Of a stretch of 64,000 nucleotides of DNA, positions 25,698 through 33,782 are shown one piece after another. Within the stretch, counting starts at the first letter, position 1. Every line of letters starts with the position of its first letter. Under the pieces are notes generated by a model that saw only the letters and a list, made by a program, of their open reading frames with translations, ran no database searches and was not told the DNA's origin. The position numbers were made by a program, and so were the translations under genes. The DNA is from DATBLE01 sp963791425 (lineage in GTDB: Bacteria; Actinomycetota; Thermoleophilia; Gaiellales; Gaiellaceae), in contig CAWBSE010000003.1 in assembly GCA_963791425.1 (NCBI GenBank), forward strand, positions 1,240,001-1,304,000, given 5' to 3'.

Positions 25698-26440
25698 CAC
25701 CGCTCGGACGCGTCGTGGTGCCGGCCGAGCACCACCCAGATCGCGGTCACGACGTCGTCGCCGTCGTTGTGCAACCGGTGCGGGATGCTCGAGTCGAACG
25801 CGATCGAGTCGCCCGCGTCGAGCACGTGGTCCTCGAAGCCGACCGTGACACCGAGCTTCCCGGTGAGGACGACGCCGAACTCGCGGCCGTTGTGGCGCAT
25901 CAGGCTCCCGTCCGCGCTCGACGAGCCGCCCGCCTCGTAGATCGTGTAGAGAAAGTCGACATCGCGGTCGTCCCAGGTCGTCAGGCGCTCCCAGTGCACG
26001 CCGGAACCGAGGTCGATCGCTCTCCGCTCGGCGGCGCGCTGCACGCGGCCCTGGCCCTCCGCCGGCCCGAGCCCTCGCTCCGCCGGCGCCGTGGCCTTGG
26101 CGCGACCCGCGCGGGGCGGGCTCGGCAGCGAGTGGCCGTCCCCTTTGCCTGAGGGCGCGAAGACATCGTCGAGCGAGACGCCGAGCTCGCTCACGATCGC
26201 GTAGAGCGTTCGCACGGAGGGCTGCGTCTTCCCGGTCTCGATCTGGGAGATGAGGCTGGGCGAGACCTCCAGGCGGCGCGCCAGCTCGCGCAGGCTCAAT
26301 CCGAGCCGGTCCCGCTCCTCGCGCAGCCTCATCCCGAGCGTCTGCGCGTCCGGCTGGGCGCGGCGGTCGTCGGCGGTTTCGGCGGGTTGCGGGCGGCCGG
26401 CACGCCTGACCGTCGTGCGCACCCCGGGCTTTGCGGTCAC
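25697..26440 (-). CDS. XRE-family transcriptional regulator with C-terminal cupin
   Basis: A 247-residue regulator. A helix-turn-helix at residues about 36-92 (RELARRLEVSPSLISQIETG) is followed by a low-complexity linker and a cupin sensor domain (about 165-240). Such HTH-cupin proteins (PuuR/SutR-like) usually repress a neighbouring catabolic operon and bind its substrate. It starts at GTG 26440 overlapping the E1-alpha stop and ends in an ATGA overlap with the bicupin, so it is embedded in the operon it most likely controls. Confidence 0.83.
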   Translation of the reverse strand: MTAKPGVRTTVRRAGRPQPAETADDRRAQPDAQTLGMRLREERDRLGLSLRELARRLEVSPSLISQIETGKTQPSVRTLYAIVSELGVSLDDVFAPSGKGDGHSLPSPPRAGRAKATAPAERGLGPAEGQGRVQRAAERRAIDLGSGVHWERLTTWDDRDVDFLYTIYEAGGSSSADGSLMRHNGREFGVVLTGKLGVTVGFEDHVLDAGDSIAFDSSIPHRLHNDGDDVVTAIWVVLGRHHDASER

Positions 26441-27408
26441 TCCTTGAACTCCGCGAACGCCGCCGGTTCGGGGAACGGCGCCGCGAGGCCCTCCCGTTCG
26501 GCCTCGGCCAGCTCCAGTTCGACGCTCGCCGCCACCTCCTGGAGCCGTTCGGCCTCGACACCGTGCTCGTCCACGAGGCGCTGCTCGGCGATCAGGAGTG
26601 GGTCGCGCTCCTGCCAGCGCGCGAGCTCTCCCTCCGGCCGGTACTTGCCGGGGTCGCTGCGGGAGTGGCCGACGAAGCGGTACGTGCGGGCCTCGACGAA
26701 CACCGGCCCACTCGAGCTCCGGACCTGCTCGGCCGCTGCGAGCGCGGCGTCGCGCACGGCCCAGACGTCCATCCCGTCCACCATGACGGTCGGCACCTTC
26801 ATCGCCTCCGCCCGCGCGCCGATCTCGCCCGCGGTGACCGCGTCGGTGGCCGTGTACTCCCCGTAGCCGTTGTTCTCGCACACGAAGAGCACCGGCAGGT
26901 CGAGCACCTTGGCGAAGTTGAGGCACTCGAAGAAGTAGGCCTGGTTGGTGGCGCCGTCGCCGAAGAACGCGGTCGCGATCCGCCCGGAGCCCTTCAGGCC
27001 GAGTGCGGCTCCCGTGGCGGCGGCGATGCTGCCGCCGACGATCCCGAAGCAGCCGATGTGCTCGCGGTCGAGGTCGATCATGTTCATCGATCCTGCACGC
27101 CCTCCGTTGACGCCCGTCGACCGCCCGAGCATCTCGGCGAGCAGCGCCTCCGGCGGGCACCCGCGGGCGAGCATGTGGCCGTGCCCACGGTAGGTGCAGG
27201 CGATCCGGTCGCGCTCGTCGAGCGCGCTCGCGACGCCGACCGAGACGGCCTCCTGACCCGAGCAGAGGTGGGTCGTTCCGTAGATCTCGCCGCGCAGGAA
27301 CAGCGACTGGACGAGCTCCTCGAAGCGCCGGATCAGGAGCATGTCCCGGTAGAGCCCGACGTGGAAGTCGACGCTCTGCCCGGCTGCGCTGTCTGCCCGC
27401 GCGACCAT
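26437..27408 (-). CDS. 2-oxoacid dehydrogenase E1 component, alpha subunit
   Basis: A 323-residue thiamine-diphosphate-binding alpha subunit. The ThDP motif GDGATNQAYFFECLN is near residue 168, the E1-alpha phosphorylation-loop-like segment YRFVGHSRSDPGKYR near residue 260, and the N-terminal RRFEEL block near residue 27. It pairs with the E1-beta encoded at 15.4 kb. Splitting alpha from beta and E2 over two operons within one locus is unusual. It starts directly after the M24 gene with no gap. Confidence 0.87.
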   Translation of the reverse strand: MVARADSAAGQSVDFHVGLYRDMLLIRRFEELVQSLFLRGEIYGTTHLCSGQEAVSVGVASALDERDRIACTYRGHGHMLARGCPPEALLAEMLGRSTGVNGGRAGSMNMIDLDREHIGCFGIVGGSIAAATGAALGLKGSGRIATAFFGDGATNQAYFFECLNFAKVLDLPVLFVCENNGYGEYTATDAVTAGEIGARAEAMKVPTVMVDGMDVWAVRDAALAAAEQVRSSSGPVFVEARTYRFVGHSRSDPGKYRPEGELARWQERDPLLIAEQRLVDEHGVEAERLQEVAASVELELAEAEREGLAAPFPEPAAFAEFKE

Positions 27409-28746
27409 CTAGCCCGTTTCGACGGCGGTCGTGCGCGTGCCGCCGCCGTTACCGCCGACGTCGTCGGTGACGACGACCTTGCCCTCGAGCAGGTCGACGC
27501 CGCGGACGTACATCTTCCCGGTGACGAGCAGCTCCTCGGCCGGGAAGCGGGTGAGCACGCGGGGGCCGGTCGGGGTGACGACGACCTCCTCCTCGATCCG
27601 CGCCGCCGAGTGGCCGTCGGTGGCGGGACAGTAGGTCTCGAGCGCGAATACCATCCCCACCTCCAGCTCGACCGGAGCGTCGAACGAGTGCAGGCGGGAG
27701 ATCATCGGCGACTCGTAGAGGCCGACGCCGATGCCGTGGCCGAACTGGAGCCCGAAGGCGGCGCGCTCGTCGGGCAGCCCGAACTCCTTGGCCTCGGGCC
27801 ACACCGCGGCGATCTGATCCGTCGTCGCACCCGGGCGGACGAGCGAGATCGCGTCGTCCAGCCATTCACGGCAGCGCCGGTATGCGTCGAGCTGCGACGG
27901 CGTCGCGTAGCTGACGTTGAACGTGCGGTAGTAGCACGTCCGGTAGCCGTTGAAGGCATGGATGATGTCGAAGAAGGCCTGGTCGCCGGGGCGCAGCAGC
28001 CGGTCGGCAAACGTGTGCGGGTGCGGGTTGCAGCGGTCACCCGAGATGGCGTTGATCGCCTCGACATGCTCCGATCCGAGGTCGAACAGCGTCTTCATCG
28101 CCTGGGCGACGACCTGGTTCTCGGTGATCCCCGGGCGCAGCGTCCGGTAGATCTCGTCGTACACGGCGTCGACGATCGCCGCGGCGTGATCGAGCAGGGC
28201 GAGCTCGTCGTCGGACTTGAGCTTGCGCGCGTCGAGCATCACGGGCTGCGCGTCGGTCAGGTGGAGGCCGGCGCGGCTGAGCGCGAGGTAGGTCGTCATG
28301 TCCGGGACGTCGAGGCCGAGCGGCTCGCCCTGGAGGCCGAGCTCGGTCAGCTCGTGGAGGATCAGCGCCGCGAGGTCGTCGGGGATCCCGGTCTGGTCGG
28401 GCATGGCGCCGCGCATCGGCGGCACCCAGGCACGCCAGTTCTCCTCGGGCAGCCACGGGCAGTACAGCTTGTGATGGCGGGCGGCCGAGCCGAAGTCCCA
28501 GAGGATCGGATCCTTGCCGCCGCGGGGGAGCAGGGCGAAGCGGATGTTCTTGTCGCGCTCCCAGGTGCCGATCGCCGTGCTGGTGACGTAGCGGAGGTTG
28601 TTCGGGTCGAAGAGGAGCAGCGCCCCCAGGTCGGATGCCTCGAGCGACGCCTTTGCCCGGGCGAGGCGGTGGGTTCGGAGCCGGTCGAAATCGACCCGCT
28701 GCTCCCAGTCGACCGCCATCGTTGCGCCGCGAGACGCAATGTTCAC
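27409..28746 (-). CDS. M24 (pita-bread fold) metallohydrolase, Xaa-Pro peptidase/DddP-like
   Basis: A 445-residue protein with the creatinase N-domain and M24 catalytic domain. Expected metal ligands: D260 (in FFDIIHAFNGYR), H337 (FGHGIG), E370 (ALETYCPATDG) and E385/E386 (ARIEEEVVV). The second Asp of normal M24 enzymes, 11 residues after the first, is Cys271 here (RTCYYRTFNV). From memory this pattern is close to DddP-type proteins, some of which are DMSP lyases, rather than to true aminopeptidases. Function is left open. It is second in the operon that continues with E1-alpha. Confidence 0.8.
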   Translation of the reverse strand: MNIASRGATMAVDWEQRVDFDRLRTHRLARAKASLEASDLGALLLFDPNNLRYVTSTAIGTWERDKNIRFALLPRGGKDPILWDFGSAARHHKLYCPWLPEENWRAWVPPMRGAMPDQTGIPDDLAALILHELTELGLQGEPLGLDVPDMTTYLALSRAGLHLTDAQPVMLDARKLKSDDELALLDHAAAIVDAVYDEIYRTLRPGITENQVVAQAMKTLFDLGSEHVEAINAISGDRCNPHPHTFADRLLRPGDQAFFDIIHAFNGYRTCYYRTFNVSYATPSQLDAYRRCREWLDDAISLVRPGATTDQIAAVWPEAKEFGLPDERAAFGLQFGHGIGVGLYESPMISRLHSFDAPVELEVGMVFALETYCPATDGHSAARIEEEVVVTPTGPRVLTRFPAEELLVTGKMYVRGVDLLEGKVVVTDDVGGNGGGTRTTAVETG

Positions 28747-28803
28747 GTCGTTCCCTCCGTCGTCGTTGCTGTTAAGCCATTCTGCACAACGGCCGGAGGC
28801 GAG

Positions 28804-30401
28804 TCAACACCCGAGCGCTCGTGAGAGCGCAGCGCCGAGCACATCGTCTGCGTCGTCCTGTGCCGCCGCGTCGGTACGCCAGGCGACGAAGCCGTCGGGC
28901 CGGACGAGTGTCGCACCGGCGGCGCCGACCCCGTACAGGTCTCCGAACCGGCCCTCGGCGTCGACGATCTCGGCGCCGACCCGGTACGCCTCGATCGGCA
29001 CGGCGCCCCGGCGGCTGCACTCCAGCCGCTCCCCTCGGATCCGGCGATCAGGACGAAGCCGCGTCCGAACAGGTCGAGCGTCGAGATCTCGCGGCCGTCC
29101 AGCTCGACGGCGAGGTGCGGCGCCCGCATCCCCGGGCGGCCTGTCGGCTCGCGGGGGTTCTCCCACATCGCGCCGTCGTCGCCCGGCTCTTCGAGGATCG
29201 CGCTCGAGCGGTAGCGGTACCCGATCTCGACGGCCGCCTCGTCGACGATCGGCACGAGGTTGTCCGTGCCGAGGCTCGGGTCGAGGCGCAGGACGTAGCG
29301 CGTGTAGGCCTGCTCGACGGCGAACGACCCGACCGGCTGCCGCTCGGCGTCGTAGGTGTCGAGCAGCTCCGGGCCGGCCGTGCCGTCGAGGACGTAGGCC
29401 AGCTTCCAGGCGAGGTCGTAGGCGTCCTGGACACCCGTGTTGCCGCCGAAGCCGCCGGTGGGTGGCATCACGTGGACCCCGTCGCCCGCGAGGAAGATAC
29501 GGCCCTCGGAGAAGCGCGCCGCGTTGTCGGCCGTCGCCGCCCACCGCTGGATGTTCTCGATCTGGACGGGGATGTCCGCCGCGCCGAGCGCCTCGCGGAC
29601 GTACCCGATGCAGGTCTCCTCGCTCATGTCCTCGCCGATGCTGGTCGAGCGGACGCCGTTCTCGTCGATCGTCGCGTTGACGACCAGGAAGCCGGCGTCG
29701 CCCGCCAGCGAGAAGCGGAAGAACCCGACGAGGCGGGGGTTGAAGACGTAGATCACGCTCAGGTTCCGGTCGCCGAGCAGCTCGCGCACGTCGGCGCGGA
29801 AGTAGATCGTGATGCTGTCGGAGAAGCTGCCGTGCCCCTGCATCGGGATCCCGAGCCGCTCCCGGGTCGGGCTGTGCGCACCCTCCGCGGCGATGAGGTA
29901 GCGCGCGCGAACCGTTCGCTCGTCGCCGCCGTCCCGCGGACGGATCGTCGCGGTGACGCCGTCGTCGTCCTGCTCGATCGCGACCGCCTCGGAGGCGTAC
30001 TGCACGCTCGCCCCGAGCTCGCCGGCCTTCTCGAGCAGGATCGGCTCGAGCCCGATCTGGGTGAGAAAGACGCGCGGGCACGGGCTGATCGCCTCGACCC
30101 CCTCGTTGATCGTGCGGAAGTACCAGTCGAGCTCCTTCCCGCCCAGGCTCTCGACCGACACGATCGCCCCGTTCTGGACGAACTCCCGGGAGGCCGCCTC
30201 CATGATCTCCTGCTCGAGCCCCACCGCGCGGTACGTCTCCATCGTCCGCTGGCTGACGAGCGCTGCACGCGGGTGGATGGCCGTGCCGCGGTGCCGCTCG
30301 ACGACGAGGCTCGGGACGCCGCGCGCCCCGAGGAAGACGGCCGCGGACAACCCGACGAGGCTGCCGCCGACGATCAGAACCGGTACGTCGTGATCGTGCA
30401 G
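28804..30401 (-). pseudogene. FAD-dependent aromatic monooxygenase (MhpA/PheA/TfdB-like), frameshifted
   Basis: The conserved parts of a class A flavoprotein monooxygenase are all present: LIVGGSLVGLSAAVFLGARG, the DG region near LIAAEGAHSPTRERLG and FLAGDGVHVMPPTGGFG. They are not in one frame. Near 29005 the frame must change to reach the typical C-terminus (YRVGAEIVDAEGRFGDLYG, LVRPDGFVAWRT). At the 5' end no ATG, GTG or TTG precedes the Rossmann motif in frame after an upstream stop at 30414-30416; a one-base change would join it to a GTG. It is either a decayed gene or a sequence with indel errors. It heads the operon with M24 and E1-alpha. Confidence 0.7.
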
Positions 30402-30460
30402 AGTGTCACGACGCTATCTCACTCTTGACTCGGGCGCGTCGAGATGCTCGGATCAACGGC

Positions 30461-31333
30461 ATGAGCACGATCGGAGTCGTGGGGCTGGGGAAGATGGGCG
30501 AGCCGATCGCGCGCCGCCTGCTCGGCGCGGGTCACACGGTGGCGGTGTTCAACCGCACCGCAGCGCGGGCCGACGGTCTGGTCGAGCTGGGCGCCACCCG
30601 CCTCGCGTCCCCGGCGGAGGTCTGGGCGTCCGCGGACGTCTGCATCACGATGGTTGCCGACGACGCGGCGCTCCGGGCCGTGATGCTCGCCGACGACGGG
30701 CTGCTCGGCGACGGGCCGGAAGGACGTGTCGTGGTCGACATGAGCACCGTCTCGATCTCGGCCTCACGGGAGGTCGCCGAGGCGGCGGACGCCGCCGGCA
30801 TCGCGTACCTCCGCGCCCCGGTGAGCGGCAATCCGTCTGTTGTCGAGGCAGGCAACCTAACGATCATCGTCTCCGGCTACGGTCAGGCGTTCGAGCGGCT
30901 GGAGGCGACGCTGCGCGACATCGGGCCGCACGTCTTCTACCTCGGGCCGGGCGAGGAGGCCCGTGTCCTGAAGCTCGCGTTGAACCTGATGATCGCCGGC
31001 ACCGCGGAGGTGATGGCGGAGGCGCTGGTGCTCGGCGAGGCCAGCGGGCTGGACCGCGCGACGATGCTGGAGGTGATGGGTGCGAGCGCCGTCGGGTCGC
31101 CGTTCGTCAAGTACAAGACGGCCGCGCTCGTCGCAGAGGACTACTCGGCGACGTTCACGACCTCGATGATGCACAAGGATCTGCAGCTCGCGATCGACGC
31201 CGGGCAGGGAGTCGGGGTGCCGCTTCCGGTCACCGCGCTCGTCGGCAAGCTGCTCGAGGACTGCATGGCGACGGGAATGGGCGACGCCGACCTGATGGCG
31301 CTGCTGCCCCGGCTCGCCCGCGAAGCGGGTTAA
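30461..31333 (+). CDS. 3-hydroxyisobutyrate dehydrogenase family NAD(P)-dependent oxidoreductase
   Basis: A 290-residue beta-hydroxyacid dehydrogenase. Cofactor loop VGLGKMGEPIARRLL at residues 6-20, substrate motif APVSGNPSVVEAG near residue 117 and a catalytic Lys in ARVLKLALNLM near residue 171. The family oxidises 3-hydroxyisobutyrate, tartronate semialdehyde, 6-phosphogluconate or reduces glyoxylate/succinic semialdehyde. It is divergent from the broken monooxygenase across about 60 bases, and its stop overlaps the stop of the convergent bicupin. Confidence 0.85.
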   Translation: MSTIGVVGLGKMGEPIARRLLGAGHTVAVFNRTAARADGLVELGATRLASPAEVWASADVCITMVADDAALRAVMLADDGLLGDGPEGRVVVDMSTVSISASREVAEAADAAGIAYLRAPVSGNPSVVEAGNLTIIVSGYGQAFERLEATLRDIGPHVFYLGPGEEARVLKLALNLMIAGTAEVMAEALVLGEASGLDRATMLEVMGASAVGSPFVKYKTAALVAEDYSATFTTSMMHKDLQLAIDAGQGVGVPLPVTALVGKLLEDCMATGMGDADLMALLPRLAREAG

Positions 31334-32154
31334 CCGGTCTCCCAGTCGCCGCGGAAGCGAGCCTGGTACCGGGCCGGCGGCTGCGGCGCCTGCGTCTCGA
31401 TCCACCGCACCGGCGCGTCGGACCGGTTGGTGAAGGCGTGCATGCTCGCGGCGCTGCTCCAGCAGTAGTCGCCGGCGCGCAGGTGGTGGGTCGTCCCGTC
31501 GAGGACCGCCTCGATCTCGCCGTCGACGAAGAAGAACGACTCCTCGAACGGATGGTCGTGCTCCTTGATCAGGCCGCCGGGGACGTACTGGACGACGAAG
31601 AGGTTGAACTGGCTCGCGCCGGACTCCTTGTCGATCAGCATCGTCAGCGACGCGCCGCCGACGTTCGCGGCGCCGAACCCGGCGAGCCCGATCGTGTCGC
31701 TCGGCGGTGGAAGCGCGCCGGCGTCGAAGTGCCCGCGATGGAAGGGGACGTCGGAGCCGGGCTCCGCCGGCGGCTCGGTGAGGAAGGTCGTGTCGGCGAA
31801 GCCGTCCGAGCCCTGCGGGGCGCCGAGCTCGTACCAGCGCACGGTCGTGCCCGAGCGGTTCGCGAGCGCGTGCGCGACGCCGTGGGGAACGAAGGCGAAG
31901 TCGTCGGACGCGAGCGCCTCGTCGACTCCGGCGACGCTCAGCACGAGGTCGCCCTCGAGCACGTAGATCGCCTCCTCGTACGCGTGGGCGTGCAGCTCCA
32001 CCTGCCCGCCGGGCGCGAGTTCGGCGACCGCGACGACCTGATGGACCGATCCCGCCGCGCGGTCGACGATCGGGAAACGCGTGTACCCGTCGGCGTGCGC
32101 GGCGTAGACACCGGGGCTCGAACGGGTCTCGGCGAGGGTGCCGGAGTGGTGCAC
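31330..32154 (-). CDS. bicupin domain protein (second copy)
   Basis: A 274-residue two-barrel cupin with HAHAYEEAIYVLEG (near residue 55) and EHDHPFEESFFFVDG (near residue 199). Its C-terminal half parallels the bicupin at 24.8-25.7 kb, including the VRWIET ending, so the two are paralogues. GTG 32154 is the only suitable start. The function may be an isomerase, aminohydrolase or dioxygenase of the locus. Confidence 0.72.
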   Translation of the reverse strand: MHHSGTLAETRSSPGVYAAHADGYTRFPIVDRAAGSVHQVVAVAELAPGGQVELHAHAYEEAIYVLEGDLVLSVAGVDEALASDDFAFVPHGVAHALANRSGTTVRWYELGAPQGSDGFADTTFLTEPPAEPGSDVPFHRGHFDAGALPPPSDTIGLAGFGAANVGGASLTMLIDKESGASQFNLFVVQYVPGGLIKEHDHPFEESFFFVDGEIEAVLDGTTHHLRAGDYCWSSAASMHAFTNRSDAPVRWIETQAPQPPARYQARFRGDWETG

Positions 32155-32244
32155 AGCGCCAGGATACGACGGCAACGGTTGCCCGGGACTCGCTCGAACG
32201 TCATAGGCTTCCCGGGAACCGACCCGTCCACGAGGAGAGCCCAC

Positions 32245-33348
32245 ATGCCACGGAAGATCGTCGACACCATTCTCCCGACCACGATGGTCGGGTCGTACCC
32301 GCGCCCGCGCTGGTTCGGGCAGCAGCTCCTCGGCCGCGACGTGAGGGTCGCGTTCAAGGAGGCCGCGCACGAGGAGGCCTACCACGACGCCACACATTCG
32401 GTCCTCCACGACCAGGAGGAAGCCGGCCTCGACATCGTCACCGACGGGCAGATGTCGTACGACGACTACGTCGGCGGGATCGGCTCGTTCTGCTGGTACA
32501 TGTACGAGCGGATCGGCGGCTTCGACCCGGCCCGCGAGGAGCACCCCTCGGTCACCCAGGAGAGCGAGCACAACAGGGTCAACGACCTGCTCACCGACTG
32601 GGGCGGCGTGATCAACAGCGGCCCGGTCACGCGCGGCCCGATCCGCCTCGTCGACCTGTACAAGATCGCCAGCAAGTACACGGACAAGCCGATCAAGGTC
32701 TCGGTCGGCGCCGGCCCGGTGAACCTGGCCTGGCACGTCTACTTCCAGCACTACAAGGATCCGCAGGAGCTCTGCTACGCGCTGGCGCCGATCTTCAACG
32801 CCGAGATGAAGGACCTCGTCGAGGCGGGCGCGCAGTACCTGCAGCTCGAGGACCTCGGGGCCTGGCTGCCGCTGTTCACCGGCGAGGAGTCCGACTACGA
32901 GTGGATCCGCGACGTGATCGGCAAGTGCTGCGAGGGCGTCGACGCGAAGATCGGCTGGCACTTCTGCTTCGGCAACGCCTGGGGCAACGACATCCTCAGC
33001 GCGAACTTCCCCGACGGCTACCAGACCGTGCTGCCGTACTTCTGGGACACGCCGGGGATCGACGAGTTCGTCCTCGACTACGCGAACCGGAACATGGCGG
33101 GCGTCGAGTTCCTGGCGAACCTGCCGGAGGACAAATCGGTCCAGGCCGGCGTGCTCGACATCCGCTCGATGATGATCGAGTCGCCCGAGCTGGTCGCGGA
33201 ACGTGCCCGCAAGGTGCTGGAGCACGTCCCGGCCGACCGCGTCACCCTCTCGACCGACTGCGGGATGAAGTCGCTGCCGCGGCTGGTCGCGAAGATGAAG
33301 CTGAAGGCGCTCGCCGACGGCGCGAAGATCGTCCGCGACGAGCTCTAG
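32245..33348 (+). CDS. MetE C-terminal-like protein (cobalamin-independent methionine synthase family)
   Basis: A 367-residue TIM-barrel protein of the UROD/MetE-like superfamily. It has the N-terminal TTMVGSYPRPRW motif, DIVTDGQ near residue 72 (the usual DGE/DGQ site), LQLEDLG near residue 208 and the C-terminal zinc-site-like STDCGMKSLPR near residue 339. It is too short to be full MetE (about 750 residues). Relatives act as methyltransferases or as epoxyalkane:coenzyme M transferase-like enzymes. The ATG at 32245 follows GAGGAGA. Confidence 0.8.
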   Translation: MPRKIVDTILPTTMVGSYPRPRWFGQQLLGRDVRVAFKEAAHEEAYHDATHSVLHDQEEAGLDIVTDGQMSYDDYVGGIGSFCWYMYERIGGFDPAREEHPSVTQESEHNRVNDLLTDWGGVINSGPVTRGPIRLVDLYKIASKYTDKPIKVSVGAGPVNLAWHVYFQHYKDPQELCYALAPIFNAEMKDLVEAGAQYLQLEDLGAWLPLFTGEESDYEWIRDVIGKCCEGVDAKIGWHFCFGNAWGNDILSANFPDGYQTVLPYFWDTPGIDEFVLDYANRNMAGVEFLANLPEDKSVQAGVLDIRSMMIESPELVAERARKVLEHVPADRVTLSTDCGMKSLPRLVAKMKLKALADGAKIVRDEL

Positions 33349-33353
33349 CTCTC

Positions 33354-33743
33354 CTAGCTCCCGAACTCAGTCCGCCGCTCCAGGTCGCGCTCCGGGTCGA
33401 CGAGGTGCCCGTCGCGCTCGACATATCCGTCCTTGCCGCCGACGACGATCACGACGAGATCGTCGTCGCCGGCGTTGGAGAACTTGCGCGGCGTCGTCGA
33501 CTCGACGTAGGCGAGTGAGCCCGGCCCGAGCTCGCGCACCTCGCCGCCGACCTCGAACCGCGCCGTCCCCTGGTGGACGAAGTACAGCTCGTCCTGGGTG
33601 TCGTGGAAGTGCAGGAACCCGTCGTACCCGGGCGGCATCACCAGGGCGTTCGCGCCGAACGCCGTCACGCCCATCTCCTTGCGGATCTTGCGGAACCCGT
33701 AGCCCTCGCCGAGCTCGTCGAGGGAGCTGATCGCGTAGCTCAC
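33354..33743 (-). CDS. single-domain cupin protein
   Basis: A 129-residue cupin with motif 1 HFHDTQDELYFVHQG near residue 45 (His-X-His and Glu) and motif 2 near residue 75. The SD AGGAGG is eight to nine bases before the ATG at 33743. It ends six bases from the MetE-like gene stop. It belongs to the same cupin-rich locus; role unknown. Confidence 0.75.
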   Translation of the reverse strand: MSYAISSLDELGEGYGFRKIRKEMGVTAFGANALVMPPGYDGFLHFHDTQDELYFVHQGTARFEVGGEVRELGPGSLAYVESTTPRKFSNAGDDDLVVIVVGGKDGYVERDGHLVDPERDLERRTEFGS

Positions 33744-33782
33744 GTCACACCTCCTGGTCGGGGAACAGCATCATCCCTCGGA

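Noticed and set aside
27409..28746. Firm assignment as DMSP lyase DddP
   Set aside because: The resemblance is from memory of motif style only; no DMSP-related genes are recognised nearby.
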